Of a DNA stretch of 38,440 bases, positions 1 through 8,210 are shown piece by piece. The translations under genes were made by a program, and so were the position numbers. How positions within the stretch are numbered: position 1 is the stretch's first letter; the number at the start of each line of letters is the position of its first letter. The notes under the pieces were generated by a model, which was given only the letters and a program-made list of their open reading frames with translations, searched no databases and had not been told where the DNA came from. The stretch spans positions 1 through 38,440 of the forward strand of contig MHBL01000197.1 in NCBI GenBank assembly GCA_001803235.1, written 5' to 3'. Source of the DNA: Lentisphaerae bacterium RIFOXYA12_64_32. GTDB lineage: Bacteria > Verrucomicrobiota > Lentisphaeria > Oligosphaerales > YB12-FULL-65-16.

Positions 1-59
1 TGGGGACACGCCGGGGGGACTCGCCGCACGTGACGGTCACGAATCTTGAAACAGCCCTG
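1..59. repeat. Partial T-family small inverted-repeat element, cut by the window edge
   Basis: Bases 1-59 are the reverse complement of 24046-24104 with three mismatches by eye. The copy ends at the same terminal sequence (CAGGGCTGTTTCAAGAT read inward) that bounds the complete T element at 24046-24200. The other end lies outside the window, so its length and target duplication cannot be read. Confidence 0.75.
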
Positions 60-127
60 CGCCCCCTCCCCGACACCTTGCGGTTCCAGGGAAACACCGC
101 TACCTTTCCACGAAGGGTTAATCGTCC

Positions 128-931
128 ATGCTCATCGATGCGCATCACCATCTGCTCACCGAACCGGGCTATGCGGACAAGCTTGTCGCCGCTTGCCACG
201 ACCTTGGCATCGACAGGGTCTGCGTCTTCGGTGCCGGGCCGCAGAACCTGCCGTACGGCATTGCGGACAACGATGCGGTCCTGGCTGCCATGCAGGCACA
301 CCCCGACCGCATCATCGCGTTCGCTTACTTCATGCTCGGCAAGGACCGGCCGCAACTCATTGACGCGTTCGTTGCCCGTGGCTTCCGTGGTGTGAAGTTC
401 ATCTACCCGACGAGGAACTATGACGACGAGGCGTTCTACCCGGTGTACGAAAGGGTCGAGAAGCACGGCATTCCGGCCGTGTTCCATCTCGGCATCGTCG
501 CGCGAACCCCAACCGACAAGGAGTGGGACATCCACAACGACCGGCACCGCCCGATCTACCTCGACACGCTTGCCCGCGCCTTCCCGGCGATGAAACTCGT
601 CGGCGCACACCTCGGGAATCCGTGGTACGAGGAGGCGGCCATGGTGTGCCGCTGGAACACGAACCTGTACTTCGACCTCTCCGGCTCAACGCTCAAGTGC
701 AAGTCGCCGCAGTTCCTCGGCGATCTGCTGTGGTGGACACCGACCACGCGCTATCGCGACCCGCTGCGCCGGAACGCGTGGGAAAAGATCGTCTTCGGCT
801 CCGACGTGCACGCCCATGAGATCCACGACGTCCTGACCGACTACCGCCGCGTCATGAACCACCTCTCGCTCGCCGCGGATGTCCAGAACAAAATCCTCGG
901 CGGCACCATGGCCGCACTTCTTGGACTGTGA
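128..931 (+). CDS. Amidohydrolase family protein (TIM-barrel, Amidohydro_2-like)
   Basis: 267 residues, a usual length for the short amidohydrolase-2 class of metal-dependent hydrolases and decarboxylases. The start carries the metal-binding HxH pair (DAHHH, H6 and H8). Later come GVKFIYP on a predicted strand, the conserved histidine of GAHLGN (H161), and the catalytic-type aspartate of FGSDVHAHE (D226). These sit in the order expected for a TIM-barrel metal hydrolase. There is no signal peptide, so it should be cytoplasmic. The ATG is preceded by an AAGGG-type ribosome-binding site about 9 bases upstream. The substrate cannot be read from sequence. Relatives act on cyclic amides, lactones or carboxylated aromatics, and in glycan-degrading bacteria many are unassigned. 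It stands alone, with over 500 bases of repeat-bearing DNA before the next gene. Confidence 0.85.
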   Translation: MLIDAHHHLLTEPGYADKLVAACHDLGIDRVCVFGAGPQNLPYGIADNDAVLAAMQAHPDRIIAFAYFMLGKDRPQLIDAFVARGFRGVKFIYPTRNYDDEAFYPVYERVEKHGIPAVFHLGIVARTPTDKEWDIHNDRHRPIYLDTLARAFPAMKLVGAHLGNPWYEEAAMVCRWNTNLYFDLSGSTLKCKSPQFLGDLLWWTPTTRYRDPLRRNAWEKIVFGSDVHAHEIHDVLTDYRRVMNHLSLAADVQNKILGGTMAALLGL

Positions 932-1011
932 TGCCCGGCCGCAGGGGCATAGCCAACAACTCACATTTTGCATTTCGGATGCCGGTGCGGAGCGGAGGGA
1001 ATCCCGCCCCC

Positions 1012-1080
1012 TCGCCTTTTGTCGCCAAGGGCGACACGCATGTCCAGCCCGGGTTGCCAAACCCTGGGATCCGGCATACC
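1012..1080. repeat. E-family dispersed repeat (two stacked hairpins)
   Basis: Contains TGTCGCCAAGGGCGACA and CCCGGGTTGCC..CCCTGGG, followed by a GGCATACCC tail. The same order of elements, with changed stem bases, occurs at 12183-12264. Two copies in one window, both in intergenic DNA, suggest a dispersed structured repeat. Confidence 0.6.
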
Positions 1081-1345
1081 CGAACCCGATTGCACCCTGA
1101 AGGGGTGCTGCATTCCGAGCCACGGTGACGCACACGAGGCGGTCCGCGATGTCCACCGATGTCACCGCCGCCAGTTTGATAGACATGACGTTACAGGGCC
1201 GTGCAACGTTCCCACTCCTGCCGACGCCGTGCCGCATTCGCGCGGGTTGACTTGTCCGCCTCCAACCGGTATTTTCCACGCATTGCCACGGTCAGAAGAG
1301 GACTCCGCACGAGGGGGTAGTGCCAAACTTGGCATGAAAACGGAA

Positions 1346-1441
1346 GAACAGACTGGACGTAGAGACGAAAATGGGAGATTGGAATCTGGGTCTTTGTCTC
1401 AAGTCCTCGTCTCCAGTCTTTGTCTGCGGTCCTTGTCTCTC
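1346..1441. repeat. 13-base-period tandem repeat with an inverted partner
   Basis: Four consecutive 13-base units (1390-1402, 1403-1415, 1416-1428, 1429-1441) follow the pattern GTCYTYGTCTSNN, each splitting into a 6-mer and a 7-mer. An inverted partner (AGACTGGACGTAGAGACG) lies at about 1352-1369, so a transcript could fold back. The array ends about 26 bases before the start codon of the DUF4091 gene and would be in its leader. Confidence 0.65.
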
Positions 1442-1467
1442 CGAATTGGAATGAAGGAGAAGGCCCC

Positions 1468-4416
1468 ATGAAACGTTGGAGCAGACGCGATCTCACCTGT
1501 CTGTCGATGGGCTTGCTCGTCGCAACGTCACTGTCAGCGGCGCCGTTGCTGCAAAACTCCGACTTCGCCGCCGCGGCAGCCGCGGATGCGGCACTCCCGG
1601 CGGCGTGGCACGTCCCGGCCGATACGCCATGGCAGTGGGCCGACGACGACGGACAGAGCGGAAAGCAGTGCATCCGCTGTCGCGCACCCCGGGCAGTCGT
1701 CGCCAACCCGGTGACGCAAGAGGTGGACCTTGCGGCCGACACCGAGTACGTCCTCACGGCCGCCGCCAAGAGCGATGGTCGGCTGAAACCGGTGATCCGA
1801 GTGCGCGCGACCGGGGATGCCGGCGCCGAATTGACCCGTATCGAGTTTCCGCCCGACGCCGGGTTCTGGCGGCAGCGCGAGGCCAAGTTCAAGAACCAGG
1901 CGGTCACCCGCGTCGTCGTGGAACTGTACGCCGATGCGGCGCACCTGAAGGGCGCCGCCGCCGGTCCGGGCGCCACCGCGTTTGACGACGTGCAGATTCA
2001 ACCCGCCGCGGACCAAGCCACAACCACGACTGAACCGCAGGCCGCCGCCGTGCCTGTCGCCGCCGGGGACGACATCGCCAAGGGCAAACGCTACTCGCTG
2101 GCGCCTCCACCCGGCTACGCGCACTGCACGGATCCTGGCGACAAGACGCAGTTGACCGACGGGGAATACACGACCGGCTATTTCTGGACGCAGAAGACGA
2201 CGGTCGGCTGGGTCAACGCCTCGGAGAGCATCGCGGTGACCCTCGACATCGAAGAGGACCTGCCGATCCGTGGGGTCACGTTCAACACGGCTGCAGGCGT
2301 CGCCGGGGTGGGCTGGCCGGCGTCCGTTCGCGTGCTGGTAAGCGTCGATGGGCGCCTCTATCACGAACTCGGCGACCTGACGGTCCTGGACCGGAACAAG
2401 CCGCTGCCACCCGATGGTAAGTACGCTGTGCATCGGTACGAGACTGACTCACTTCGGGCGCACGGCCGTTACGTCAAACTGCTGATGCAAGCCAGTGGCG
2501 CGTACCTGTTTGCCGACGAAATCGAAATCTGGCGCGGCGACGACGCGTGGCGCCAGGAGCCGCTGCCCGGCACGCCTGTCCGGCTCGCCGTCGAGTACTT
2601 CGATGACGATACGCTCACCGGTTGCGTCAAACGGCGCATCGCCATGAGCGTGCGAGATGCCATGAGCGTCGCGGATGCGGCCGAACTGGATGCGGCGACA
2701 CGGGCACGCCTGAACGCGGCGTCATCCCGCATCGAGGACGAGGCCGGGCGGTTACCCAAAGTCGACCCCGCCGGGTTCCGCGCGGTCCTGCCGCTCAACC
2801 CGCTTGATGCGCAGGCGTTCGCGATCTGCGGTGCGGTGCGGGCCGCGCAGGGCAAGCCGCGCCTTGTCGTCTGGGGCGCGAACCCCTGGGACTTCCTCGC
2901 GCCGATGGAGCTTCCCGACACGCCTCCTCCGGCGGCGGTACGTGTCGCTGCCATGCGCGGCGAGACACGAGCCGGGACCGTAAATCTGACCAATTGCACG
3001 GGCGAAGAATCCGTAGTAACGATCGCCTTCGACGGGGTTCCCGGTGGCGTGGCACCGGATGACATAGTCGTGCACGAAGTGGCGTGGACCGATACGCTGC
3101 AGGGCGTTCCCGTGGCGGCGGCCCTGGTCGAGTTGCAGGCCGGCCCCGGCGGATACCGCGCCGTGCTGCCGGCCGGCATGACACGCCAGGTCTGGCTGAG
3201 CGTCACACCGCGCCGGCTGCTGGCCGGTCTGCACCAAGGCGCGCTGGTCATTTCCGGCGGCACCCCCGATCCCGTGCGCGTGCCGATGGAAATCCGCGTC
3301 TTCGACCTGGACTTCCCCATCCCGCCCACGCTGCATGTCGGCGGCTGGGATTACACCGACGCCGACGCCCAATACGGCGTCACCACGCAGAACCGAGATG
3401 CGCTTATCCAGCACCTGTGCGAACGATTCGTGGATTCGCCGTGGGGCACTCCGGCGTTGATGGGTCACGGCAAGTACGACGAAGCCGGGCAGTTGACGCA
3501 ACCGCCGGACACGACACGCTTTCACACCTGGCTGCAGCGCTGGCCCAAGGCGCGGCGCTACTGCGTCTACAACGCGGTCGGCGACAACATTGCCGGCACG
3601 AAGATCGACGACCCGCTGTTCCCGGTCAAGGTCGGCAACTGGATCCGCTTCTGGACCGGGTTCCTGCGCGAACGCGGCATTGCCCCCAACCAACTCGTGC
3701 TGCTGCTCCTCGACGAACCGAACCGCAACGAACAGGACAAAATCATCGTGGCCTGGGCGCGTGCGGTCAAAGCAGCGGAACCGGACGTTGTGCTCTGGGA
3801 AGACCCGACGTACACCGAACCATGGACGGCATTGCCCGAAATGATGCAGGCCGCCGACGTACTGTGCCCGAACCGCCCCCAACTCCTAAAATACGGCGCC
3901 GACTTCGCGCAGTTCTATCGAGCGCAAAAGGCGCAAGGCCGGCGTCTGGACTTCTACTCCTGCAGCGGCCCGGTGCGGCTGCTCGACCCCTACTCCTACC
4001 ACCGGCTCCAGGCCTGGACGTGCTTCGATTTCGGCGCCGAATCGACCTTCTTCTGGGCCTTCGGCGACACGAGCGGCGCCGACTCGTGGAACGAATACTT
4101 CTGCAAGCGCGATTCGTTCTCGCCGCTGTTTCTGAGCAAAGACTCCGTAACGCCCGGTCGGCACATGGAAGCCATCCGCGAGAGCGTCGAAGACTACGAG
4201 TACCTCGTCATGCTCCGGGACCGCATCGCGGCGCTCGAGAAGGCCGCCCCGGGACACGCCCTGCTCCCGAAAGCGAAGGAACTGCTCGCCACGGCACCGG
4301 GCCGCGTCCTGCAGGCACCGGGCGTGGACGCCCTCGATTGGCGTGACGCAAAAGACCGCAGCATTGCGGACACGGTGCGCATCGAAGTAGCCGGCATGCT
4401 GGAACAACTCAAGTAA
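1468..4416 (+). CDS. Secreted DUF4091 / GH123-like glycoside hydrolase with a discoidin-like domain
   Basis: 982 residues from an ATG preceded by GAAGGAGAAGGCCCC. The frame is open further upstream, but this start gives a signal peptide (MKRWSRRDLTCLSMGLLVATSLSAAP), so the protein is exported. Residues about 25-180 look like a beta-sandwich. About 205-365 resemble an F5/8 type C (discoidin) carbohydrate-binding fold ending in VKLLMQASGAYLFADEIEI. The C-terminal half (about 600-960) matches the DUF4091/GH123 catalytic region. LLLLDEPN supplies an adjacent Asp-Glu pair (D749, E750), and the family's catalytic pair in characterised GH123 N-acetylgalactosaminidases is an adjacent Asp-Glu. The tail includes the RESVEDYEYLVMLRDR motif common in DUF4091 proteins. 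The substrate is unknown. GH123 enzymes act on beta-GalNAc in glycosphingolipids, but DUF4091 members are mostly uncharacterised. Confidence 0.85.
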   Translation: MKRWSRRDLTCLSMGLLVATSLSAAPLLQNSDFAAAAAADAALPAAWHVPADTPWQWADDDGQSGKQCIRCRAPRAVVANPVTQEVDLAADTEYVLTAAAKSDGRLKPVIRVRATGDAGAELTRIEFPPDAGFWRQREAKFKNQAVTRVVVELYADAAHLKGAAAGPGATAFDDVQIQPAADQATTTTEPQAAAVPVAAGDDIAKGKRYSLAPPPGYAHCTDPGDKTQLTDGEYTTGYFWTQKTTVGWVNASESIAVTLDIEEDLPIRGVTFNTAAGVAGVGWPASVRVLVSVDGRLYHELGDLTVLDRNKPLPPDGKYAVHRYETDSLRAHGRYVKLLMQASGAYLFADEIEIWRGDDAWRQEPLPGTPVRLAVEYFDDDTLTGCVKRRIAMSVRDAMSVADAAELDAATRARLNAASSRIEDEAGRLPKVDPAGFRAVLPLNPLDAQAFAICGAVRAAQGKPRLVVWGANPWDFLAPMELPDTPPPAAVRVAAMRGETRAGTVNLTNCTGEESVVTIAFDGVPGGVAPDDIVVHEVAWTDTLQGVPVAAALVELQAGPGGYRAVLPAGMTRQVWLSVTPRRLLAGLHQGALVISGGTPDPVRVPMEIRVFDLDFPIPPTLHVGGWDYTDADAQYGVTTQNRDALIQHLCERFVDSPWGTPALMGHGKYDEAGQLTQPPDTTRFHTWLQRWPKARRYCVYNAVGDNIAGTKIDDPLFPVKVGNWIRFWTGFLRERGIAPNQLVLLLLDEPNRNEQDKIIVAWARAVKAAEPDVVLWEDPTYTEPWTALPEMMQAADVLCPNRPQLLKYGADFAQFYRAQKAQGRRLDFYSCSGPVRLLDPYSYHRLQAWTCFDFGAESTFFWAFGDTSGADSWNEYFCKRDSFSPLFLSKDSVTPGRHMEAIRESVEDYEYLVMLRDRIAALEKAAPGHALLPKAKELLATAPGRVLQAPGVDALDWRDAKDRSIADTVRIEVAGMLEQLK

Positions 4417-4502
4417 CGTCAGACCGAATGCCCCCCCCCAACTTGGGCGGCCATCAAGGAGAGAGTACCGACTTGAGCGGGGGCCGCGGGCAGTCCCCGT
4501 TC

Positions 4503-4527
4503 GTAGTTCCGCGTTTACGCGGTCCGG
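4503..4527 (+). repeat. REP-like hairpin (R family), single copy
   Basis: GTAGTTCC followed by CCGCG-TTTA-CGCGG and a TCCGG tail. The stem is perfect. Reference copy of the R family used for the other entries. Confidence 0.8.
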
Positions 4528-4639
4528 ATTCGGACGCTGGGGTGCTGGAACGCACCTGTTGGGAGAAGTGACGAGGTCCTCGGCACGGTCTCCAATCATC
4601 ATCGGCCAGAACCGGCCAGGATCCCAGTCCGTACATGCC

Positions 4640-4662
4640 CTGAACACCGAACCCTGAACACC
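4640..4662. repeat. Heptanucleotide-period repeat
   Basis: Three consecutive 7-base units, CTGAACA, CCGAACC, CTGAACA, end about 20 bases before the metallophosphoesterase start. Same period and related unit as the blocks at 13211, 15988, 16087 and 35180. Confidence 0.7.
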
Positions 4663-4681
4663 GGCGCTCTCGCTTTTCACA

Positions 4682-5317
4682 ATGCGAATCCTTTTCATAT
4701 CGGACATCCATGGACGTCGTGCCGGTTTTCGGGACCTACCGGACGCCGAGGCGATCGTGCTGGGCGGCGATCTGACTGATTTCGGCGAACCGGCCGAGGT
4801 CGGGGAACTCATCGATCTGCTCCGCACCCACACGGACACGGTCCTGGCGGTTCTCGGGAACTGCGACCCCCCCGAGGCTGAGGTCGAACTGCAGACCCGG
4901 GAAGCGGATCTGAACCTGCGCTGGCGCATCGCGAGCGGCCTCTGCTTCGTCGGTCGGAGCGGTGCAGACTCCGCGTGGGGCGCTGAGGGTGTGCCTGAAG
5001 AACTCGCCGCGCAAGTTTCCCGAACCGCGTGCGAAGGGACCGTTTCGTCGCTGCCCGTCGTTCTCGTCAGCCATGCGGCGCCGCAAGGTTCCGGCGCCGA
5101 CCGCCTGCCCAACGGCCGCTACGCCGGCAGTCCGGCGATGGCGCAACTCGCCGCAGCCATCAAACCGGTTCTCGTCCTGTGCGGACACATTCACGAAGCG
5201 CGCGGCGTGTATGAGTGGCAAGGCGCAACCGTGGTTAATCCCGGCCCCTTCCGCCAGGGTCATTACGCCCTCGTTGACGTGACGCCCGGACAGCGCCCGA
5301 CCGTGCGGTTGGACTGA
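4682..5317 (+). CDS. Calcineurin-like metallophosphoesterase
   Basis: 211 residues with the full set of metallophosphoesterase motifs in order: SDIHG (D8, H10), GGDLTDFG (D30), GNCD (N60), SH at H131 and GHIHE (H169, H171). This is the two-metal site of the YfcE/MJ0936-like class of small cytoplasmic phosphodiesterases. No signal peptide or extra domain. The start is supported by the immediate beta-strand MRILFISDIHG, although no good ribosome-binding site is visible (preceding bases CTCGCTTTTCACA), so translation may be weak or leaderless. It is followed by an inverted pair of REP-like hairpins. The physiological substrate is unknown. The neighbours do not suggest one. Confidence 0.88.
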   Translation: MRILFISDIHGRRAGFRDLPDAEAIVLGGDLTDFGEPAEVGELIDLLRTHTDTVLAVLGNCDPPEAEVELQTREADLNLRWRIASGLCFVGRSGADSAWGAEGVPEELAAQVSRTACEGTVSSLPVVLVSHAAPQGSGADRLPNGRYAGSPAMAQLAAAIKPVLVLCGHIHEARGVYEWQGATVVNPGPFRQGHYALVDVTPGQRPTVRLD

Positions 5318-5400
5318 GCTGCACCAGGGCACAAACGCGGAACTCACACCCAATGCCACCTGCCGCCGGGGACGATCGGCCTCGCGCGCCGCCCAAGTTC

Positions 5401-5475
5401 GTAGTCCCGCCTTCAGGCGATCCCCGCTTGCCATCGCCACGCGCCACAATCCGGACCGCGTAAACGCGGGACTAC
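5401..5475. repeat. Inverted pair of REP-like hairpins (R family)
   Basis: A forward copy at 5401-5425 with stem-loop CCGCC-TTCA-GGCGA and a reverse copy at 5451-5475 with CCGCG-TAAA-CGCGG are separated by 25 bases. The two flanks (GTAGTCCC / GGGACTAC) pair with each other, so the unit can form one long cruciform or two small hairpins. Confidence 0.8.
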
Positions 5476-5584
5476 AAGCCTCACACCGCCCGTGGCAGGC
5501 ATGCCACCAAGGGACCAGAGATCATCGTGGCAAGCTCACGCACACCGCGATTCAGAGTCCAGCGACCAGCCGCATTCTCCATGC

Positions 5585-6901
5585 TTACGGCGTCTCCGCG
5601 TCGCCCGTCAGCAACCACCGCCAGGCCGGCATCACGCGCACCACACGCCCTGCGGCGAGCGCCACTTCCTCCGCCGCATACAGGGTGATCACGGTCCCCT
5701 CGCGCAGCCCCGTCTCATCCATGGCCTGATCGAGAGCGGCCAGTTCTCGTTGCCGCGTCGCCGCGTCAGACATGTCCGCACAAACTTGGATCAGCACCGT
5801 CGCCCCATCGGGACGGATACCAAAGAAATCCACCTCTCGCCCGGCGCGGGTCACATGGTACCAAAGCTGATACCGACGTCGCAGCAACTCGATGAAGACG
5901 AGGTTCTCCAGAAGGTGACCACTGTCCAACCGATCGGGCGGCAGGCAGGCGCAGACCAGGCCGCTGTCAACACAGTAACACTTCCGCGGATTGACCTGCT
6001 TGCGCTTCTCCGACGACGAGTGAATGGCAACGTGAAAAACCAGGAACGCGTCTTCCAGGTAGGCGAGATAGTCGCACACGGTATTCTTGGCACAGCCCAG
6101 TCCCAACGACTTCAGTTCATTGTGAAACTTACCGATACTGAAGCGCGACCCCGTGCTCTCCAGAAGACGGCGGACCAGGTGCCGCAGCACGGTGTGGTTC
6201 TCAACATGATGCCGCTCAACAATATCGCGGAACAGCACACTGTCCACGTAGCTCTGCAACACCTGGCAACGGTCGATGACCGACAGCGACTGCACGGCGG
6301 GGAACCCGCCGTTGCGCAGATAGACCGCAAGTTCGTGCTCAAAACGCGACGTCGCGTTCTTCCCCGGCAACCCGCCCGTCGCCGGCAAGGCGACCCCCTT
6401 GCTTCGCAGATTCTCCCGGAAGCTGTAGGGAAACAACTCCCTGGCGATGGCGCGCCCACGCATGGCGGTGGCCAATTCGCGACTGAGCAGGCACGCGGAG
6501 GACCCCGTGAGGCAGATCCGTACCCGCTCGGTGTCGAGCAACCGGCGGACATAACGTTCCCACCCAACGACATTCTGTATCTCGTCAAAAAACAGATGAA
6601 CCTCGGCTTGTCGGTGCGCGGGGAACTGGCGGTAGTACTCGTTGGTGAGGGCATCGAGGTCACGTACGTCCACCTCGCCCAGGCGGTCATCCTCGAAGTT
6701 CACGTACAGCAGGCAGGTGCGCGGCACTCCCGCTGCGAGCAGGCGCTTCATCTCCTGGAACAGACGATACGTCTTGCCACTCCGACGCATGCCGATGACG
6801 GCAGTGGCCGCATTCGGCACGACCGGCAACGTGGAGTCCCGAGGCACAAGTTCCGGCACCTCCATCTCCAGGCTGTCCGCAACCACGCGTTCCATTGCCA
6901 T
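5585..6901 (-). CDS. AAA ATPase with C-terminal DUF4143 domain
   Basis: 438 residues. N-terminal AAA_14-type ATPase: Walker A GMRRSGKT (37-44), Walker B LFFDEIQN (D106, E107), and a sensor segment LTGSSA (131-136). The second half is the DUF4143 region: a helical linker, then a nuclease-like beta core with GREVDFFG (about 354-360) and VLIQV (about 366-370), resembling the E..D..xQxK arrangement of restriction-endonuclease folds. This architecture is very common in anaerobes and uncultured bacteria, often in many paralogues, and its function is not established. The ATG has a GGAG site about 9 bases upstream. An AT-rich stretch at about 6905-6965 contains TATAAA and TTATAG and is the likely promoter. 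Gene-free repeat DNA follows upstream, so it appears to be a single-gene unit. Confidence 0.88.
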   Translation of the reverse strand: MAMERVVADSLEMEVPELVPRDSTLPVVPNAATAVIGMRRSGKTYRLFQEMKRLLAAGVPRTCLLYVNFEDDRLGEVDVRDLDALTNEYYRQFPAHRQAEVHLFFDEIQNVVGWERYVRRLLDTERVRICLTGSSACLLSRELATAMRGRAIARELFPYSFRENLRSKGVALPATGGLPGKNATSRFEHELAVYLRNGGFPAVQSLSVIDRCQVLQSYVDSVLFRDIVERHHVENHTVLRHLVRRLLESTGSRFSIGKFHNELKSLGLGCAKNTVCDYLAYLEDAFLVFHVAIHSSSEKRKQVNPRKCYCVDSGLVCACLPPDRLDSGHLLENLVFIELLRRRYQLWYHVTRAGREVDFFGIRPDGATVLIQVCADMSDAATRQRELAALDQAMDETGLREGTVITLYAAEEVALAAGRVVRVMPAWRWLLTGDAETP

Positions 6902-7416
6902 ACGTTCGACTCCACAATATGTACTTGTCTATAACGACACTTTATACCATTGTTGTATCCATGCAAGCATCCAACATGGAGCAGAAGAGCCAGAATTGGC
7001 GCGTCCATCTCTAGGGTTCCCCGAGCACCGCATTCTACTTCCGTCCGAAAAACCTTCCAGTCACAGGGAGCGTCGACAGCACGATCGGAGTCCGCTTGGC
7101 CAAGAGCTGGCGCTACAAGCGCAACCTCTACGTCTCGGGCGCCATCGAGCCATGATAGGCCAGGCGCCAGGCCGCCGGCACGGTTCGACAGGCGATACCG
7201 CAGTTCCCGAGAAGAAGGCGCGCCCCGGCTCGACCCCCCGGATGTGTTGAACCTAATTCCTGCCGCGACCCCGCCTCCACCCCGTGCGGTTTTCGTCCGC
7301 GCACATCGCAGCGGCGGGTGAGTGTGCACGGCCGTCTCTCAACCGTAATGCGTCAGCGCCCCCCGGGCGGCAGACGGCCCGGTCATACCAAGGTGAAACT
7401 GGCCAGGACGTTTCCA

Positions 7417-7489
7417 GAGCCCGCGAGGACGCGGGCGCTCCAAGAGTCGTGCGGTATCCGAACTGGAGCGCCCGCGTCCTCGCGGGCTC
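7417..7489. repeat. Perfect 26-bp inverted repeat with 21-base spacer
   Basis: Arms at 7417-7442 and 7464-7489 are exact reverse complements (core CGCGAGGACGCGGGCGCTCC). The core occurs once more, as a single arm, at about 21942-21962 inside an F element, so it is a dispersed module. Confidence 0.8.
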
Positions 7490-7506
7490 CGGGTTCCTTC
7501 AGTTTC

Positions 7507-7644
7507 ATGGGAGTCGCGGGTGGGAATCAGGCCGGTTCGGCGTGTTCTGCGCCTGCGGGCAAGAGACTGCCCGCACCACGTGGCGCCAGTGGCCCGGCCA
7601 GTCCCCTGGCCGGCGTCTCACTTTCGCCCCGTGACTCCCATGTT
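7507..7644. repeat. X element with CATGGGAGTCRCGGG ends
   Basis: About 15-bp terminal inverted repeats with one mismatch. The interior (about 7570-7614) matches, in reverse, the CCGGCCAAGGGACTGGCCGG segment at 33878-33905. No clear target duplication. Confidence 0.5.
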
Positions 7645-7779
7645 ACTCGCGTGTCACTCTGCGACGCCGCCCGGCTCGTCCGGGCGCAAGACCCGCGGCG
7701 GCGCGAGCCGGTGCGAGCGACCCCAACCTATGATCGGCCGGTCCCCCGGCCGGGGGGCGCTGACGCATCACAGATGAAG

Positions 7780-7924
7780 ACGACAGGTGCAAGCAGCGGA
7801 TCAGACCCCGTCACCTTCCGAGAGTACTGCGGGCGGCCCTCCGCCCGCAGTACTCTCGGTCGGGCGAGGCCGGTCTGGGCTGGCACCGCGACCTGCCCGG
7901 CCTCACTCTGCTTGCACAGGTCGA
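7780..7924. mobile_element. V-family small inverted-repeat element, copy 1
   Basis: Right end TTGCACAGGTCGA and left end ACGACAGGTGCAA are imperfect inverted repeats of the V terminus TCGACCTGTGCAA seen at 35223-35402. The interior holds a perfect 19-bp stem with a CCCT loop. The flanking six bases, ATGAAG and ATAGAG, match only 4 of 6, so the target duplication is uncertain. Confidence 0.6.
7818..7859. repeat. Perfect 19-bp stem hairpin with 4-base loop
   Basis: Arms 7818-7836 and 7841-7859 (core CGAGAGTACTGCGGGCGG) are exact reverse complements around CCCT. No T-run follows on either side, so it is not a standard intrinsic terminator. It is the palindromic cargo of the V element. Confidence 0.85.
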
Positions 7925-7928
7925 ATAG

Positions 7929-8069
7929 AGGTAATTGCAGAAGTAGTCAGAATTCAGAAGTCCGTAGCCAGAATGATTGAAAGACACGCTGGATTTGTGC
8001 TTGAATCCCATTCTGAATTCTGTCTCCTGACTCCTGGATTCCCGCAGAACGGGCGTTTTGCAATCACCT
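7929..8069. mobile_element. W element: heptad repeats inside short inverted ends with a 7-bp duplication
   Basis: Ends AGGTAATTGCA and TGCAATCACCT are inverted repeats with one mismatch. CGAATAG flanks both sides (7922-7928 and 8070-8076). Inside are two heptad-period blocks in inverted orientation: GTCAGAA TTCAGAA GTCCGTA GCCAGAA (7946-7973), and ATTCTGA ATTCTGT CTCCTGA CTCCTGG (8010-8037). This is the one heptad block with recognisable boundaries. Confidence 0.65.
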
Positions 8070-8210
8070 CGAATAGAGAAGCGGCACGAAACACGGCCAA
8101 TCGTGCGGGCGGATTCAGCGCGTAGGGGCCGATGTCGCGGCGACACGTCCCTCCCCGGTCGCACCCGCGTTACCACGGTCCCCGCCCTCACCCCACGCAC
8201 TGCCAGGCGA

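Larger units (their letters stand above)
932..1467. other. Gene-free stretch with two repeat blocks
   Basis: No convincing gene. It holds an E-family repeat (1012-1080), a hairpin with a CTGAAG loop (about 1096-1112), a short inverted repeat GCCAAACTTGGC near 1322, and a 13-base-period tandem repeat (1390-1441) just before the next ribosome-binding site. Open frames here have no recognisable protein character. Confidence 0.7.
7348..7768. repeat. 19-bp perfect inverted repeat bounding a 421-bp segment
   Basis: ATGCGTCAGCGCCCCCCGG at 7348-7366 is matched by its exact reverse complement at 7750-7768. The flanks do not show a clear duplication. The segment contains two further inverted-repeat units, so it may be a composite or a relic of an element. 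Confidence 0.6.
6902..8210. other. Gene-free block of nested inverted repeats, about 1.3 kb
   Basis: No credible coding sequence. The open frames are short, overlapping and repetitive. From 7348 to 8076 it is almost entirely made of small elements listed separately: a 19-bp inverted pair (7348/7750), a 26-bp perfect inverted pair (7417/7464), an element with CATGGGAGTC ends (7507-7644), a V-family element (7780-7924) and a heptad-bearing element (7929-8069). 6902-6970 holds the promoter region of the ATPase gene. 6970-7340 and 8080-8210 show nothing I can identify. Confidence 0.7.

Noticed and set aside
968..1471. 167-residue open frame upstream of the DUF4091 gene
   Set aside because: Composed of repeat DNA; no domain, no ribosome-binding site, and it overlaps the true start region.
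7818..7859. Intrinsic terminator
   Set aside because: Perfect stem but no T-run on either side and no gene ending close by.
7929..8069. CRISPR array
   Set aside because: The repeats are 7-mers without spacers and there are no cas genes.
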